Shown: positions 35,897 through 47,374, counted from the first letter of the stretch. The stretch: 64,000 nucleotides of DNA from Thermoleophilia bacterium (GCA_020845695.1 JADLFG010000029.1:150742-214741), one strand, 5' to 3'. The notes: generated by a model not told the origin, from the letters alone. Program-made: numbers and translations.

Positions 35897-36584
35897 ACGG
35901 CCCGCGGCGGACCAGCCGCGGATCGTGCGCGCGGGCCTGGCCGACCAGGTCTGCGAGACGATTCAGGGCTGGATTCTCGACCTGCGCTACCGCCCCGGCG
36001 ACCGGCTCGTGATCGATCACCTCGCGCGGGAGCTCGGCGTCAGCGCGACCCCGGTCAGGGACGCGCTCGCTCGGCTGGCCGCCGAGCGGCTGGTCGTGTT
36101 CGAGCCCTACCGAGGCTTCACCGTCCGGCCCGAGCCGACGCGGGCCGAGATCGAGGCCTCGTTCGAGGCCAGGCGGGGCATCGAGGCGTACGCGGCGCGG
36201 CTCGGGTGCGACCGCGCCTCCTCCGAGCAGGTGCGCGAGCTAGCCGGGCTCGCCGGGCGAATCGCCGAGCGGCGCTACGGCCCCCGGTTCGACGGCTACT
36301 CGACCTTCGTGCGCCTGAACCAGGCCTTCCACGAGCAGATCGTCGCCGCGAGCGGCAACCCGTTCCTGCTCGAGGCCTTCCGCGGCCTGGCGCACGATCT
36401 CCTGATCGCGCGGACGCTCCACGATCGGGGTATCCCAGACCTGGACGAGATCGCCGGGGAGCACGACCGTATCGTCCGGGCGTTCGAGCGGCGCGACCCG
36501 GCGGCAGCCGAGGAGGCGGTCAGCGAGCACGTCGGCCGCGGAGCGCGAAGGGTGCTTGCCGCGCACCGCGAGCCGGATGCCTGA
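35883..36584 (+). CDS. GntR-family (FCD type) transcriptional regulator
   Basis: This 233-residue FCD regulator has the winged-helix segment VIDHLARELGVSATPVRDAL and effector-domain VRLNQAFHEQIVAASGNP. It starts within the CoA-transferase gene (overlap 35883-35896) and ends the 31416-36584 operon, so autoregulation is likely. With 29339 it is a candidate for the CCTATAGGATA operator in front of this operon and the ABC importer. It converges on the hydratase gene at 36606. Confidence 0.87.
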   Translation: MPEPERPAADQPRIVRAGLADQVCETIQGWILDLRYRPGDRLVIDHLARELGVSATPVRDALARLAAERLVVFEPYRGFTVRPEPTRAEIEASFEARRGIEAYAARLGCDRASSEQVRELAGLAGRIAERRYGPRFDGYSTFVRLNQAFHEQIVAASGNPFLLEAFRGLAHDLLIARTLHDRGIPDLDEIAGEHDRIVRAFERRDPAAAEEAVSEHVGRGARRVLAAHREPDA

Positions 36585-36605
36585 CGGCAGCGACCGCTCC
36601 CGCGC

Positions 36606-37379
36606 TCAGCGACCGCGGAAGCGCGGCGGCCGCTTCTCCCTGAAGGCGGCGATGCCCTCGTTGCGATCCTCGGTGCCCATGCAGACGGCCACCAGCTCCT
36701 CCTCGTAGCGCATCCCGGCGTCGAGGCCGAGCGAGAGCGAGGCCCGCGCCGCGGCCTTCGCCGCCTGGGTTGCGATCGGCGCGTTGACGGCGATCGACTC
36801 GGCGAGCTCGAGCGCGGCCGGCAGCAGCTCGCCGGGTCCGACGACCCGCTGGACGATGCCGAGCCGCAGCGCCTCGTGGGCGTCGATGGGGTCGCCGGTG
36901 AGCAGCAGGAGCGCGGCGTTGGCGAGCCCGCAGATCCGCGGCAAGAGCTGGGAGGCGCCGCCGCCGCCGATCCAGCCGAGCTTCACCTCCGGCGCCGCAA
37001 ACCGGGCGGCCGTGCTGGCGACCACGACGTCGCAGCTGATCGCGAGCTCGAGCCCGCCTCCGAACGCTGCCCCGTTGACCGCGGCGATCGCGGGCTTTCG
37101 CAATCCGAGGATCGCGTCGCAGTAGTCGAGCCGGTTTCGGAACGCCCACGGGGTCGGGTAGTCGTCGAGCGTGGTGATGTCTGAGCCCGCGCAGAAGGCC
37201 TTGCCCTCGGCTGCCAGGATCACGACCCTGACGTCGTCGTCGTCGTCGAGACGCGCGCAGGCCTCGTGCAGGTCGGCGGCCATCTGCGCGGTGAGCGCGT
37301 TCGCCTTCTCGGGTCGGCGCAGGGTGACGAGCGCGACGGGACCCCGCGTCTCGTAGCCGATGTGGGGGCCTGCTGCCAT
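36606..37379 (-). CDS. Enoyl-CoA hydratase/isomerase family protein
   Basis: This 257-residue crotonase has GKAFCAGSDITTL, VNGAAFGGGLELAISCD and the catalytic region APEVKLGWIGGGGASQLLP, and ends EKRPPRFRGR. It is the last gene of the minus-strand ABC importer operon, 21 bases behind the ATPase. It may continue a CoA-ester route started by the CoA-transferase at 34691, on the other strand but sharing the proposed operator. Substrate unknown. Confidence 0.88.
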   Translation of the reverse strand: MAAGPHIGYETRGPVALVTLRRPEKANALTAQMAADLHEACARLDDDDDVRVVILAAEGKAFCAGSDITTLDDYPTPWAFRNRLDYCDAILGLRKPAIAAVNGAAFGGGLELAISCDVVVASTAARFAAPEVKLGWIGGGGASQLLPRICGLANAALLLLTGDPIDAHEALRLGIVQRVVGPGELLPAALELAESIAVNAPIATQAAKAAARASLSLGLDAGMRYEEELVAVCMGTEDRNEGIAAFREKRPPRFRGR

Positions 37380-37400
37380 CGCGGCGGGCGGGAAGGCGGC

Positions 37401-38540
<1,140 letters not shown>

Positions 38541-38561
38541 GCGTGACCCCTCTCGCCAGCG

Positions 38562-39662
<1,101 letters not shown>

Positions 39663-39670
39663 GTCCGCCC

Positions 39671-40549
39671 CTACCGCTTGATCGCGCCGAACGTCAGGCC
39701 CCGCACGAGGTGCTTCTGGATCGCGATTGCGAGCAGGACCGGTGGCAGGATCAGGATCAGAGCGAGCGCGGCCTGGGAGCCGAACTCGACGCCGGTGGAG
39801 GCGGAGCGGATCTGGCTCAGGAAGACCGGCGCGGTGATGACGCGGCTGCCGGCCAGCACGAGCGCGATCAGGTAGTCGGACCAGTTGAGGATGAAGACGA
39901 ACAGTGCCGTCGTGGCCAGCCCGCCCTTCACGAGCGGCAGGATCGCTTTGCGGAAGGCGCCGAAGTTGGAGCAGCCGTCGACGATCGCGGCCTCCGCGAT
40001 CTCCCGCGGGATCTCGTCGAAGAAGCTGCGCATCAGCCAGACGACGAACGGGAACGTGACCGCTCCGTAGATCAGGATCAGGCCCCAGTAGGTGTCGTTG
40101 ATCTGGAGGTACGTCCAGAGGAAGAGGACCGGGATGATGATGGCGATCGGCGGGAACATCCGTAGCTGCAGGATCGCGAACGGCAGCATCTTGCCGCCGG
40201 CGCGGAAGCGCGAGATCCCGTAGGCGGTGCTGATCCCGACGAGCAGCGCCAGCACGGTGCCGAGGCCGGCGACGATCAGGCTCGTGATGATGGAGTCGGT
40301 CGCGTCGATCGGCGTCGAGGTGAGGAAGCCGAGGCCGCTCTCGTCGGTCGGCTCGCCACCGAAGATCCGCTTGAAGTTGCCGAACGTCGGCGTGTCCGGG
40401 AACCAGTACGTGTCGCCGGTCGTCGGCGCCCACTCCGGTTGCGGCTTGAACGCCATCGTGACCATCCAGTAGACGGGGAAGAGGAAGAAGGCGAGGATGA
40501 TCGCGACCGCGAACGTGCGCGCCGCCGTGCGAAGCGTCTGACCGCTCAT
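39671..40549 (-). CDS. ABC sugar permease (MalG-like)
   Basis: This 292-residue protein has about six membrane segments and the EAA loop EAAIVDGCSNFGAFRKAILP that docks the ATPase. The start is FAVAIILAFFLFPVYWMV. It is the second permease of the importer. Its ATG overlaps the stop of the other permease (40546-40549). Two permeases, two ATPases and one large binding protein give a complete CUT1-like importer. Confidence 0.9.
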   Translation of the reverse strand: MSGQTLRTAARTFAVAIILAFFLFPVYWMVTMAFKPQPEWAPTTGDTYWFPDTPTFGNFKRIFGGEPTDESGLGFLTSTPIDATDSIITSLIVAGLGTVLALLVGISTAYGISRFRAGGKMLPFAILQLRMFPPIAIIIPVLFLWTYLQINDTYWGLILIYGAVTFPFVVWLMRSFFDEIPREIAEAAIVDGCSNFGAFRKAILPLVKGGLATTALFVFILNWSDYLIALVLAGSRVITAPVFLSQIRSASTGVEFGSQAALALILILPPVLLAIAIQKHLVRGLTFGAIKR

Positions 40550-41502
40550 GCGCTCGCCTCCTGACGCCGCTCGATCGGCTTGATCGCCTGGGCCGCCACG
40601 ATCGAGACGCCGACCATGACGACGATCGCGAGCGCGGCGACGTAGCTCCACTGGGAGTTGATGAACGCCTGCCGGTAGAGGTGCACGGAGATCGTGGAGG
40701 ATGCCTCGCCGGGCCCGCCCTGGGTGAGCAGCCACGCGGCGTCGAAGATCTTGAAGGCCTCCATTGCCCGGATGATCAGGGCGATGATGATGATCGGCGT
40801 CATGATCGGCAGGATCACGTGGCGCAGCTTCTGCCAGTACGAGGCGCCGAGGATGTTGGCCGCGTTGAGCTGGTCCTCGGGCACCGCCATCACGCCGGAG
40901 AGGAGGATCAGGAACATGAGCGGCGTCCACTGCCAGATATCCACGATCGTGACCGCGACCGGGGCGAAGCTCGGATCCGAGAGCCACTGCCAGCGGATGT
41001 CCCCCGGGGCGACGAAGGAGAGCAGCTTGTTGATCGGACCGTCCGTCTGCAAGAGGAGAAACCAGATGAAGCCCGAGACGGCCGGGATGATCATCATCGG
41101 CAACAGAAACAGGATCGTCGCCACCCGCCGGCCGGGGAACTTCTCGACGAAGAGCAGCGCGAGCAGGAAGCCGATCAGGAACTGAATCCCGACCGCGACG
41201 ATCGTGATCAGGACGGTGCGGACGACCGCGGAGAGGAAGCTCTCGGACGTCAGCCCCTCGGCGAAGTTGTCAAACCAGATCCAGTCCTTGTAGGCCTTGT
41301 ACCAGTCGGTTCCGGTCGTCGGGTTCCAGCCGGTCAGGGAGACGTAGATCTCCATCGCGATCGGAAACGCGACCAGGAGCACGAGCAGCACCTGGCCGGG
41401 CGAGACGAGCAGGCGCCCCAGCTTGCGCTCGGCGGCGTCGAGCGGCGAGCGGCGCGGCGCCGCGGCGGCCACGCTCGAGCCGGTCTCGTCGACTGTGGAC
41501 AT
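40546..41502 (-). CDS. ABC sugar permease (MalF-like)
   Basis: This 318-residue protein has about six membrane segments and the EAA loop as AANILGASYWQKLRHVILP. A cytoplasmic N-terminal tail of some 35 residues precedes the first segment. It is the first permease after the binding protein (93-base gap). It forms the translocation path with the MalG-like partner. Confidence 0.9.
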   Translation of the reverse strand: MSTVDETGSSVAAAAPRRSPLDAAERKLGRLLVSPGQVLLVLLVAFPIAMEIYVSLTGWNPTTGTDWYKAYKDWIWFDNFAEGLTSESFLSAVVRTVLITIVAVGIQFLIGFLLALLFVEKFPGRRVATILFLLPMMIIPAVSGFIWFLLLQTDGPINKLLSFVAPGDIRWQWLSDPSFAPVAVTIVDIWQWTPLMFLILLSGVMAVPEDQLNAANILGASYWQKLRHVILPIMTPIIIIALIIRAMEAFKIFDAAWLLTQGGPGEASSTISVHLYRQAFINSQWSYVAALAIVVMVGVSIVAAQAIKPIERRQEASA

Positions 41503-41595
41503 CGGTGCTGGGATTCTCCCGGATTTCGCCGCTACGGGAAAGAGCGGCGGGAGGGCCGCGCCTGCCGGGCCCTCCCGCCGGTGGTTCCTTCGGCT

Positions 41596-43338
41596 CTAGG
41601 CGAAGTCCGCCCCGGCCGAGTCGGGGATCGTGGGCCAGCCGGCCTTGGCGGTCTGCCAGGCAGCGATCTGCGTGTCGCGGCCGAGCTTGTCCGTGGCCTT
41701 CTGCCAGGCGGACTCGATCGAGGCCAGCGCCTGCTCCGGCGAGGCCTGCCCCGAGAGCGCCTCGAGCATGTTGATCTCGAGGCCCTGGATGTAGTCGTAC
41801 GCGCCGTTGAGGGCGCCCGAGAACGAGGGCGCGTGACCCGGGTACGTGACGCCGAGCACGTCCATCGTCCGCTGCGTGTAGGACTTGACGGCGAGCGGGT
41901 CGGTGAGCGCGTACGTGCGCGCCACGTCCTGGTAGCCCGCCGGGTTGGCGTTGATCAGCGTGTAGATCTTGCCGTAGCCGGTCCAGAGCATGTACGCGAA
42001 CGCCGCCTCGCGGTACTTCGGGTCGGCGTACTGGTTGATGCCCCAGGAGGCGTTGAAGTAGATCGAGTTGTGGCGGGAGAGCGTCCCGTCGATGTCCCAG
42101 CCGGGCATCGGGAACGCGTACGTGACCGAGCCGGCGTCGGCCGTGTCGAGCGGGCTGCCGGCGGTGATGAACTTGGTCACGTTGTTGAACGCGACCGTCA
42201 TCGCCGCGCCGCGGGCGCCCCAGTTCGGGTACTGCTGCTCCCACGTCCACGTGAGCGCGTCCGGCGAGCCGTACTTCGTCGTCTCGACGAGATGCGTCAT
42301 CGCCTTCAGCCCCTGCTCCGAGTTGATGAGCGGGTTCATCTCGTCGTCGAAGTAGAACTGGACCGGGTTCGCGGTCGAGACGTAGCGGTGCACGAAGTTG
42401 ATCCAGCCCCACGCCGGCGAGCGGAGGTCGGTGGCGCCGAAGAGGCCCTGGTCGGGGCGGTGGAAGAACTCCGCCATGTGGGAGAACTCGTCCCACGTCT
42501 TCGGCGGGGCGAGCGGGTAGCCGTACTTGGACTCGAAGTCGGCCTGCTCCTTCGAGTCCTCGAACAGGTCCTTGCGGATGATGAAGACCTGCAGGTCGCC
42601 GTCCTGGGCGACCGCGTAGGGCTCGCCGTTGTAGTAGTTGAAGGCCTGCGTCGTCAGCGGGGCGCCGATGTAGCCGGTCTCCGGGTCGTCCCAGTCGGGC
42701 TGGTAGGCCTCGACCCACTCGGTCAACGGGATGATCAGGCCCGCCTCGGCGAGCGTCCCGGTCGAGTGGTAGTCCATCTGGATCAGGTTCTGGGAGCCGT
42801 CCTTCGTGGCGGCCATCTGGACCGTCTTCGGGAACACCTGCTCCGGCGGGATCGCGACGAACTCGATCTTGATCCCGGTCAGCTCCTCCCAGAGCGCGTT
42901 CACGGCCTTCGCGCCCTCCGGGAACGGCTCCTCGTACGCGCCGATCGAGCCCGCGTAGCTTCCGACCACGAGCTTGTCGGGCGCCTTGCCGTCCGCCTTC
43001 AGCTTCTGGGCGAGGGCGATCGCGCGTCCGGCGGCCGAATCCTCGGTCCACGAGTAGCGCTCCGCGCCCTCGAAGCCGGAGAAGCCGCCTGCGACGCCAG
43101 GCAGCGTGGTCGGCGGGGCCTCCTCCGTCGTCGCCGGCGGCGCCTCCTCCGTCGTCGCGGGCGGGGCCTCCTCCGTCGTCGCCTCGGGCTCCGCCTCGCT
43201 GTCGCCACCGCACGCGGCAAGCAGCAGCGCGACGCTCGTCGCGCCCGCACCGGCGACGAGCTGCCGGCGCGAGATCGGCTTTCGCAGCGCCTCCTCGCCC
43301 GGGAGTTCCTGCCCGAGTCTTTCCAACCGCTTCCTCAT
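41596..43338 (-). CDS. ABC importer substrate-binding lipoprotein with a twin-arginine leader
   Basis: This large (580-residue) family 1 binding protein starts MRKRLERLGQELPG behind an AAAGGAGGAGG site. The leader ISRRQLVAGAGATS ... LLLAACGG combines a twin-arginine-like motif with a lipobox. A linker follows, containing three ATTEEAPP repeats, and then the binding domain, for example LVVGSYAGSIGAYEEPF and WTWEQQYPNWGARG. The size and the two ATPases recall the glycerol GlpV/GlpST type importer, but a sugar or sugar acid is equally possible. It is first in the operon, and an in-frame ATG further upstream (43395) lies in the operator region and is rejected. Confidence 0.9.
   Translation of the reverse strand: MRKRLERLGQELPGEEALRKPISRRQLVAGAGATSVALLLAACGGDSEAEPEATTEEAPPATTEEAPPATTEEAPPTTLPGVAGGFSGFEGAERYSWTEDSAAGRAIALAQKLKADGKAPDKLVVGSYAGSIGAYEEPFPEGAKAVNALWEELTGIKIEFVAIPPEQVFPKTVQMAATKDGSQNLIQMDYHSTGTLAEAGLIIPLTEWVEAYQPDWDDPETGYIGAPLTTQAFNYYNGEPYAVAQDGDLQVFIIRKDLFEDSKEQADFESKYGYPLAPPKTWDEFSHMAEFFHRPDQGLFGATDLRSPAWGWINFVHRYVSTANPVQFYFDDEMNPLINSEQGLKAMTHLVETTKYGSPDALTWTWEQQYPNWGARGAAMTVAFNNVTKFITAGSPLDTADAGSVTYAFPMPGWDIDGTLSRHNSIYFNASWGINQYADPKYREAAFAYMLWTGYGKIYTLINANPAGYQDVARTYALTDPLAVKSYTQRTMDVLGVTYPGHAPSFSGALNGAYDYIQGLEINMLEALSGQASPEQALASIESAWQKATDKLGRDTQIAAWQTAKAGWPTIPDSAGADFA
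43115..43186 (-). repeat. Three 24-bp tandem repeats in the lipoprotein linker
   Basis: Three near-identical 24-base units (43115-43138, 43139-43162, 43163-43186) encode ATTEEAPP-type repeats. They form the flexible Thr/Glu/Pro linker that lifts the binding domain off the membrane. The repeat number may vary by slippage. Confidence 0.85.
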
Positions 43339-43395
43339 TGAGCCTCCTCCTTTGGCGCCTGCGCACCGGCCGGTGGGCAACCGCGCACCCTGCAA

Positions 43396-43408
43396 TATCC
43401 TATAGGGT
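43396..43408 (-). promoter_or_regulatory. Operator CCTATAGGATATT upstream of the ABC importer
   Basis: On the minus strand this reads ACCCTATAGGATATT, sharing the run CCTATAGGATA and the following T with the site at 31397. It lies inside a larger inverted repeat (GCACCCT at 43385-43391 and AGGGTGC at 43404-43410). It is about 60 bases upstream of the lipoprotein ATG. A shared GntR/FCD regulator would connect importer and catabolic operon. Confidence 0.6.
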
Positions 43409-43656
43409 GCAGCCTAAACCGATTCGGGACGTGTGTCTAGGCGCAACGGCTGACCGTGCTTGCATGGATCTTGGACGTCGACTCGCCGCGCTTGTTAGTG
43501 CCGCGCACCGACGCGCACCCGCTGCCGCGTCTCTGCCGTGCCTCCCACCTCCCGCCGTCCCGCCCGGCCGATCGGCCGGGGCGCGAAACCGTACCACAGC
43601 GAGTGGCTCAGCGTGTAGGCCAATTATGGCTGCTCGGCGCGGGTAGTGTGAGTCCG

Positions 43657-43678
43657 TTCACGTACACCTTCGCGTGAA
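43657..43678 (+). promoter_or_regulatory. Inverted repeat TTCACG-10-CGTGAA before the second sugar operon
   Basis: TTCACG (43657-43662) and CGTGAA (43673-43678) lie 20 bases before the GTG at 43698. An upstream in-frame GTG at 43674 falls inside the right arm, which argues that the site is regulatory and the start is the downstream GTG. The binding protein is unknown. Confidence 0.4.
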
Positions 43679-43697
43679 GCCCGAAGGGAGTCGCCCA

Positions 43698-44654
43698 GTG
43701 GAAGTCGCCCCGGGGATCCACCGCATCGAGAGCGTGCTCGGGCCGCGTCCGTTCTCCCAGTACCTGCTGCGCGGCGAGCGGCGGCTGCTGCTCGTCGACA
43801 GCGGCGTCGCGGCGACCCCGGCCGACGTGATCCTGCCCTTCCTCGATCGGGCGGGGATCGACCCGGCGGCGCTCGACCTCCTGCTCGTCTCCCACGCCGA
43901 CGTCGACCACTTCGGCGGCGACGAGGCGATCCGCGCCGCCTCGCCGCGCGCGCTAATCTGCGCGCACGAGCTGGATGTCCCGTGGATCGAGAACGCCGAG
44001 CGGATCCTGCTCGAGCGCTACGGCTGGTACGCGGCCCACGGCATCCCGTACGCGCCCGAGGTCGGCACGTGGCTGCGCGACGCGATGGGCGCGGACACGC
44101 CGGTCGACGTGCGGCTGCGCGGCGGCGAGGTGTTCCGGCTCGGCCCGGGACTCGAGGCGCACGTGCTGCATCTGCCCGGGCACACGCCCGGTCACCTCGG
44201 CCTCTGGCTGCCCGCGTCGCGTACCGCGATCGTCCAGGACGCGGTGATGGCGCGCGGCTTGCTCGACACGGAGGGGAACGTGATCCACCCCTCGCCGTAC
44301 TTCGATGCCGCGGCCTACGAGGGCTCGGTGCGGACGCTCCAGCGCCTCGCGCCCACCCGGCTCCTGACGGCCCACTACGAGGTGATCGAGGGCGCGGCGG
44401 TCGACCGCTTCCTCGCCGACACGCTCGAGTTCGTGCGGGACGCGCGCGCCGTCACCGCCGAGATTCTCGCCGGGGAGCGAGAGGTGACGCTCGCGCGCGC
44501 GCGCGAGCTCGCCGACACGCGGCTGGGTCCGTTCAGCTCGATGCCGAACGAGCTGGCGGGCCCGCTGCGCGCTCACCTGCGCGAGCTGGTGGCCGCGGGC
44601 CTGGCCGAGGAGGCGCCCGACGGCCTGACCTGGCGCGCCCGGCACCAGGGGTAG
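43698..44654 (+). CDS. MBL-fold metallo-hydrolase
   Basis: This 318-residue protein has the metal motif SHADVDHFGG, in which the second His of HxHxDH is Asp, LPGHTPGHLGLW, and later TAHYEV. This HADVDH variant is known from several MBL subgroups, but the metal content may differ. The GTG at 43698 has GAAGGGAG 8 bases before; a GTG at 43674 would add 8 residues. It is the first gene of a sugar operon and may open a lactone or hydrolyse an ester. It is a distant relative of 20112. Confidence 0.82.
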   Translation: MEVAPGIHRIESVLGPRPFSQYLLRGERRLLLVDSGVAATPADVILPFLDRAGIDPAALDLLLVSHADVDHFGGDEAIRAASPRALICAHELDVPWIENAERILLERYGWYAAHGIPYAPEVGTWLRDAMGADTPVDVRLRGGEVFRLGPGLEAHVLHLPGHTPGHLGLWLPASRTAIVQDAVMARGLLDTEGNVIHPSPYFDAAAYEGSVRTLQRLAPTRLLTAHYEVIEGAAVDRFLADTLEFVRDARAVTAEILAGEREVTLARARELADTRLGPFSSMPNELAGPLRAHLRELVAAGLAEEAPDGLTWRARHQG

Positions 44655-44690
44655 CACACACGGGGAACCACGACGCCAAGGAGGACACGG

Positions 44691-45512
44691 ATGGAGCTCG
44701 GGATGATCAGCTCTACCTGGATCGGAACGAAGGTCGGGCTCGAGGAGGGAATCCGCAGGGCGAAGGAGATCGGCTTCGACACCTACGACATCTTCGAGGA
44801 CCCGCTCGACATCGACGATGCGACGCGCGCCCTCATCCGCGGCACCTGCGCGGAGGTGGGCCTGCCAATCCGCTCCGTCGTCTGCGTCGCGTTCGGGATC
44901 GTCGACTTCAACCCGTCCGTGCGGCGCTTCACCCTCGACCGGATCAAGGCGTACGTCGACCAGGGCGCGTACCTCGGGGCGCGCAACGTCCTGCTCGTCG
45001 TCGGCGAGTACTTCTGGGACGGCGAGGTGTTTCCGCGACCGGCGATCTGGGACCTGGCGAAGGAGCTCGTCGCGCAGGCGGGCGAGTACGCGGCGTCGAA
45101 GGGGCTCGAGATCGTGCTCGAGCTGGAGCCGTTCACGGAGGCGCTGCTCAAGGACGTCGACGAGCTCGCCCGCTTCGTGCGCGAGCTCGACCATCCGGCC
45201 GTGCGCGCGAACGCCGACATCTCGCACCTGCACCTGGCGGGCGCGTCCTTCGAGGACGTGAAGAAGCTCACCGGCCTGATCGGCCACATCCATCTCTCCG
45301 ACTGCGACGGCGAGGTGCACGGCGATCTACCGGCGGGCATGGGGGTGACCCCGATCCGGGAGTACCTCGCCGCGATCCGCGACGCGGGCTACGACGGCAC
45401 GGTCTCGATCGAGCTCGAGTACTCGCCCGACCCCGACCAGATCGTCGAGTGGGCGCAGCGGGCCTACGACGGCACCGCCGCGATCATGCGCGACCTCGGC
45501 GTCAGGGCGTAG
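44691..45512 (+). CDS. Sugar phosphate isomerase/epimerase-like TIM barrel protein
   Basis: This 273-residue barrel is a paralogue of the protein at 7337. Metal-site segments are VLELEPFTEAL, NADISHLHL, HIHLSDCDGEVHGDLPAG and IELEYSP. An AAGGAGG site precedes the ATG. It is coupled to a Gfo/Idh/MocA dehydrogenase (9-base gap), a pairing seen in inositol and keto-sugar catabolism. It probably isomerises the keto-sugar made by the dehydrogenase. Confidence 0.85.
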   Translation: MELGMISSTWIGTKVGLEEGIRRAKEIGFDTYDIFEDPLDIDDATRALIRGTCAEVGLPIRSVVCVAFGIVDFNPSVRRFTLDRIKAYVDQGAYLGARNVLLVVGEYFWDGEVFPRPAIWDLAKELVAQAGEYAASKGLEIVLELEPFTEALLKDVDELARFVRELDHPAVRANADISHLHLAGASFEDVKKLTGLIGHIHLSDCDGEVHGDLPAGMGVTPIREYLAAIRDAGYDGTVSIELEYSPDPDQIVEWAQRAYDGTAAIMRDLGVRA

Positions 45513-45521
45513 GGGCGGGCC

Positions 45522-46613
45522 ATGACCGAGATCGACCTCCGTACCGGACCGGCTCTGCCGGCGCGGACCGACTGGCGGATCGGCGCCGTCGGCGCCGGCT
45601 TCATCATGCGCGACATCCATCTCGTCGCCTACGCCGAGGCCGGCTTCGACGTCGTCGCGATCGCGTCGCGGACTGCGGAGCACGCGCGCGTGACCGCCGA
45701 GCAGAACGGGATCGAGACCGTCCACGAGACCGTCGACGAGCTGCTCGCCGATCCCCGCGTCGAGATCCTCGACGTCGCCTACCCGGCGCACCTCCAGCTC
45801 GACGTGGTGCGCAAGGCGGTCGAGCAGCGAGACCACATCAGGGGCATCCTCGCCCAGAAGCCTCTCGCCTCGACCCTCGCGGACGCGATCGAAATCGTGC
45901 GCCTCTGCGAGGACGCGGGCGTCACGCTCGCCGTCAACCAGAACATGCGCTACGACCAGTCGATGCGGGCGCTGAAGACGCTGCTCGCGGGCGGCCACCT
46001 CGGCACGCCGATCGTCGGCGAGATCGTGATGAACGCCCGTCCGCACTGGCAGGAGTTCATCCGCGACTACGGGCGGATCGCGCTGCTGAACATGTCGATC
46101 CACCACCTCGACGCGTTTCGCTTCCTGTTCGGCGACCCGGGACGGATCTACACGAGCGTCCGCCCAGACCCGAGCTGGGACTTCGCCCACGACGACGGGA
46201 TGGCCTTCTCGATCCTCGAGTACGCGGACGGGCTGCGTGCGGTCGCTCTCGACAACTGCTTCACCTGGGCCGACCACCGGATCGAGTGGCGGGTCGAGGG
46301 CACGGACGGGCTCGCGAGGGGAACGATCGGCTGGCCGGACTACCCGGCGGGCAGCCCGAGCACGATCGACTACCACCTGCGCTCCGAGGAGGGCCTCTGG
46401 CACCGGCCGCGCTGGCAGGAGCGCTGGTTCCCGCAGGCGTTCGTGGGCACGATGGCGCAGCTGATGACGGCACTCGAGACGGGCGGCGAGCCCGAGATCC
46501 CGGGCCGCGACAACCTGCGCACGATGGCTCTGATCGAGGCCGGCTACCGCTCCGCCGCCGAGGGCAGGGCGGTTCCGCTGGCCGAGATCCTCGACGAGGC
46601 GGGCATCGCGTGA
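45522..46613 (+). CDS. Gfo/Idh/MocA-family oxidoreductase
   Basis: This 363-residue protein has the loop IGAVGAGFIMRDIHLVAY. In the place of the EKP motif it has ILAQKPLAST, a QKP variant with the Lys kept, and LLNMSIHHLDAFRFLFG as the His helix. It probably oxidises a sugar hydroxyl with NAD(P). Its stop overlaps the next SDR start. It is distinct from the pair at 32533-34694. Confidence 0.87.
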   Translation: MTEIDLRTGPALPARTDWRIGAVGAGFIMRDIHLVAYAEAGFDVVAIASRTAEHARVTAEQNGIETVHETVDELLADPRVEILDVAYPAHLQLDVVRKAVEQRDHIRGILAQKPLASTLADAIEIVRLCEDAGVTLAVNQNMRYDQSMRALKTLLAGGHLGTPIVGEIVMNARPHWQEFIRDYGRIALLNMSIHHLDAFRFLFGDPGRIYTSVRPDPSWDFAHDDGMAFSILEYADGLRAVALDNCFTWADHRIEWRVEGTDGLARGTIGWPDYPAGSPSTIDYHLRSEEGLWHRPRWQERWFPQAFVGTMAQLMTALETGGEPEIPGRDNLRTMALIEAGYRSAAEGRAVPLAEILDEAGIA

Positions 46614-47374
46614 GCGGGGACGCGTTCCGGCTCGACGGCCGCGTCGCGATCGTGACCGGCGGCGGCGGCGGCCTGGGCGAGGGGATCTCCCTCGCGCTCG
46701 CCACCGCCGGCGCCGCGGTGGCGATCGCGGATGTCGAGCTCGACCGTGCCGAGGCCCGGGCCACCCAGGTGCGCGCGGCGGGCGGTACCGCGCTTACCGT
46801 CCCGGTCGACGTCTCCGATCGCGCGTCGGTCGAGGCGATGGCGGGGACGGTCGTGCGCGAGCTCGGCGGGATCGACGTGCTCGTCAACAACGCGGCGATC
46901 TACCCGCGGCGGCCGTGGACCGAGGTGCCGGAGGAGGAGTGGGACGCCGTTCTCGCCACGAACCTGAAGGGCTACTTCCTCTGCGCGCGGGCGTGCTTCG
47001 CCTCGCTGGTCGCCGGCGGGCACGGGCGCATCGTCAACGTCGCTTCGGTCACGTTCTTCGGCAACCTGCCGCTGCTGCTCCCCTACGTGTCGTCGAAGGG
47101 CGGCGTCGTCGGCTTCACGCGCGCGCTCGCGCGCGAGGTCGGGCCGGACGGGGTGACGGTGAACGCGGTCTCGCCGGGGGCGTTCCCCACGGACGCGGAG
47201 AAGATCCACCCGGACCCGGAGGGGTACAACCGCTGGATCCTCGAGCAGCAGTCGCTGAAGCGCCGCGGCACGCCGGAGGACATCGGCAACCTCGTCGTCT
47301 TCCTGGGGGGCGACGCCTCCTCCTTCATCACCGGCCAGCTGTTCGAGATCGACGGCGGCTGGATGATGCACTGA
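46610..47374 (+). CDS. Short-chain dehydrogenase/reductase (classical SDR)
   Basis: This 254-residue protein has VTGGGGGLGEGI, VNNAAIYPR, the Ser in VNVASVTFFGN and the catalytic YVSSKGG, with the C-terminal GGWMMH. It starts at GTG in the stop of the dehydrogenase gene. The complete active site makes it a working oxidoreductase, unlike the SDR-like proteins at 6727 and 48558. It probably acts on a sugar lactone or polyol. Confidence 0.9.
   Translation: MSGDAFRLDGRVAIVTGGGGGLGEGISLALATAGAAVAIADVELDRAEARATQVRAAGGTALTVPVDVSDRASVEAMAGTVVRELGGIDVLVNNAAIYPRRPWTEVPEEEWDAVLATNLKGYFLCARACFASLVAGGHGRIVNVASVTFFGNLPLLLPYVSSKGGVVGFTRALAREVGPDGVTVNAVSPGAFPTDAEKIHPDPEGYNRWILEQQSLKRRGTPEDIGNLVVFLGGDASSFITGQLFEIDGGWMMH

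Larger units (their letters stand above)
43339..43697. other. Divergent intergenic region of the ABC operon and the second sugar operon
   Basis: The 359 bases hold no convincing gene. At the left are an AAAGGAGGAGG ribosome site for the lipoprotein and the operator at 43396. The middle part is GC-rich with no clear signal. At the right are TAGTGT (a possible -10) and an inverted repeat at 43657. It is the regulatory hub of two operons. Confidence 0.6.

Noticed and set aside
43115..43186. Tandem repeats as a CRISPR array.
   Set aside because: The units are adjacent without spacers and in frame within a lipoprotein linker; no cas genes are present.
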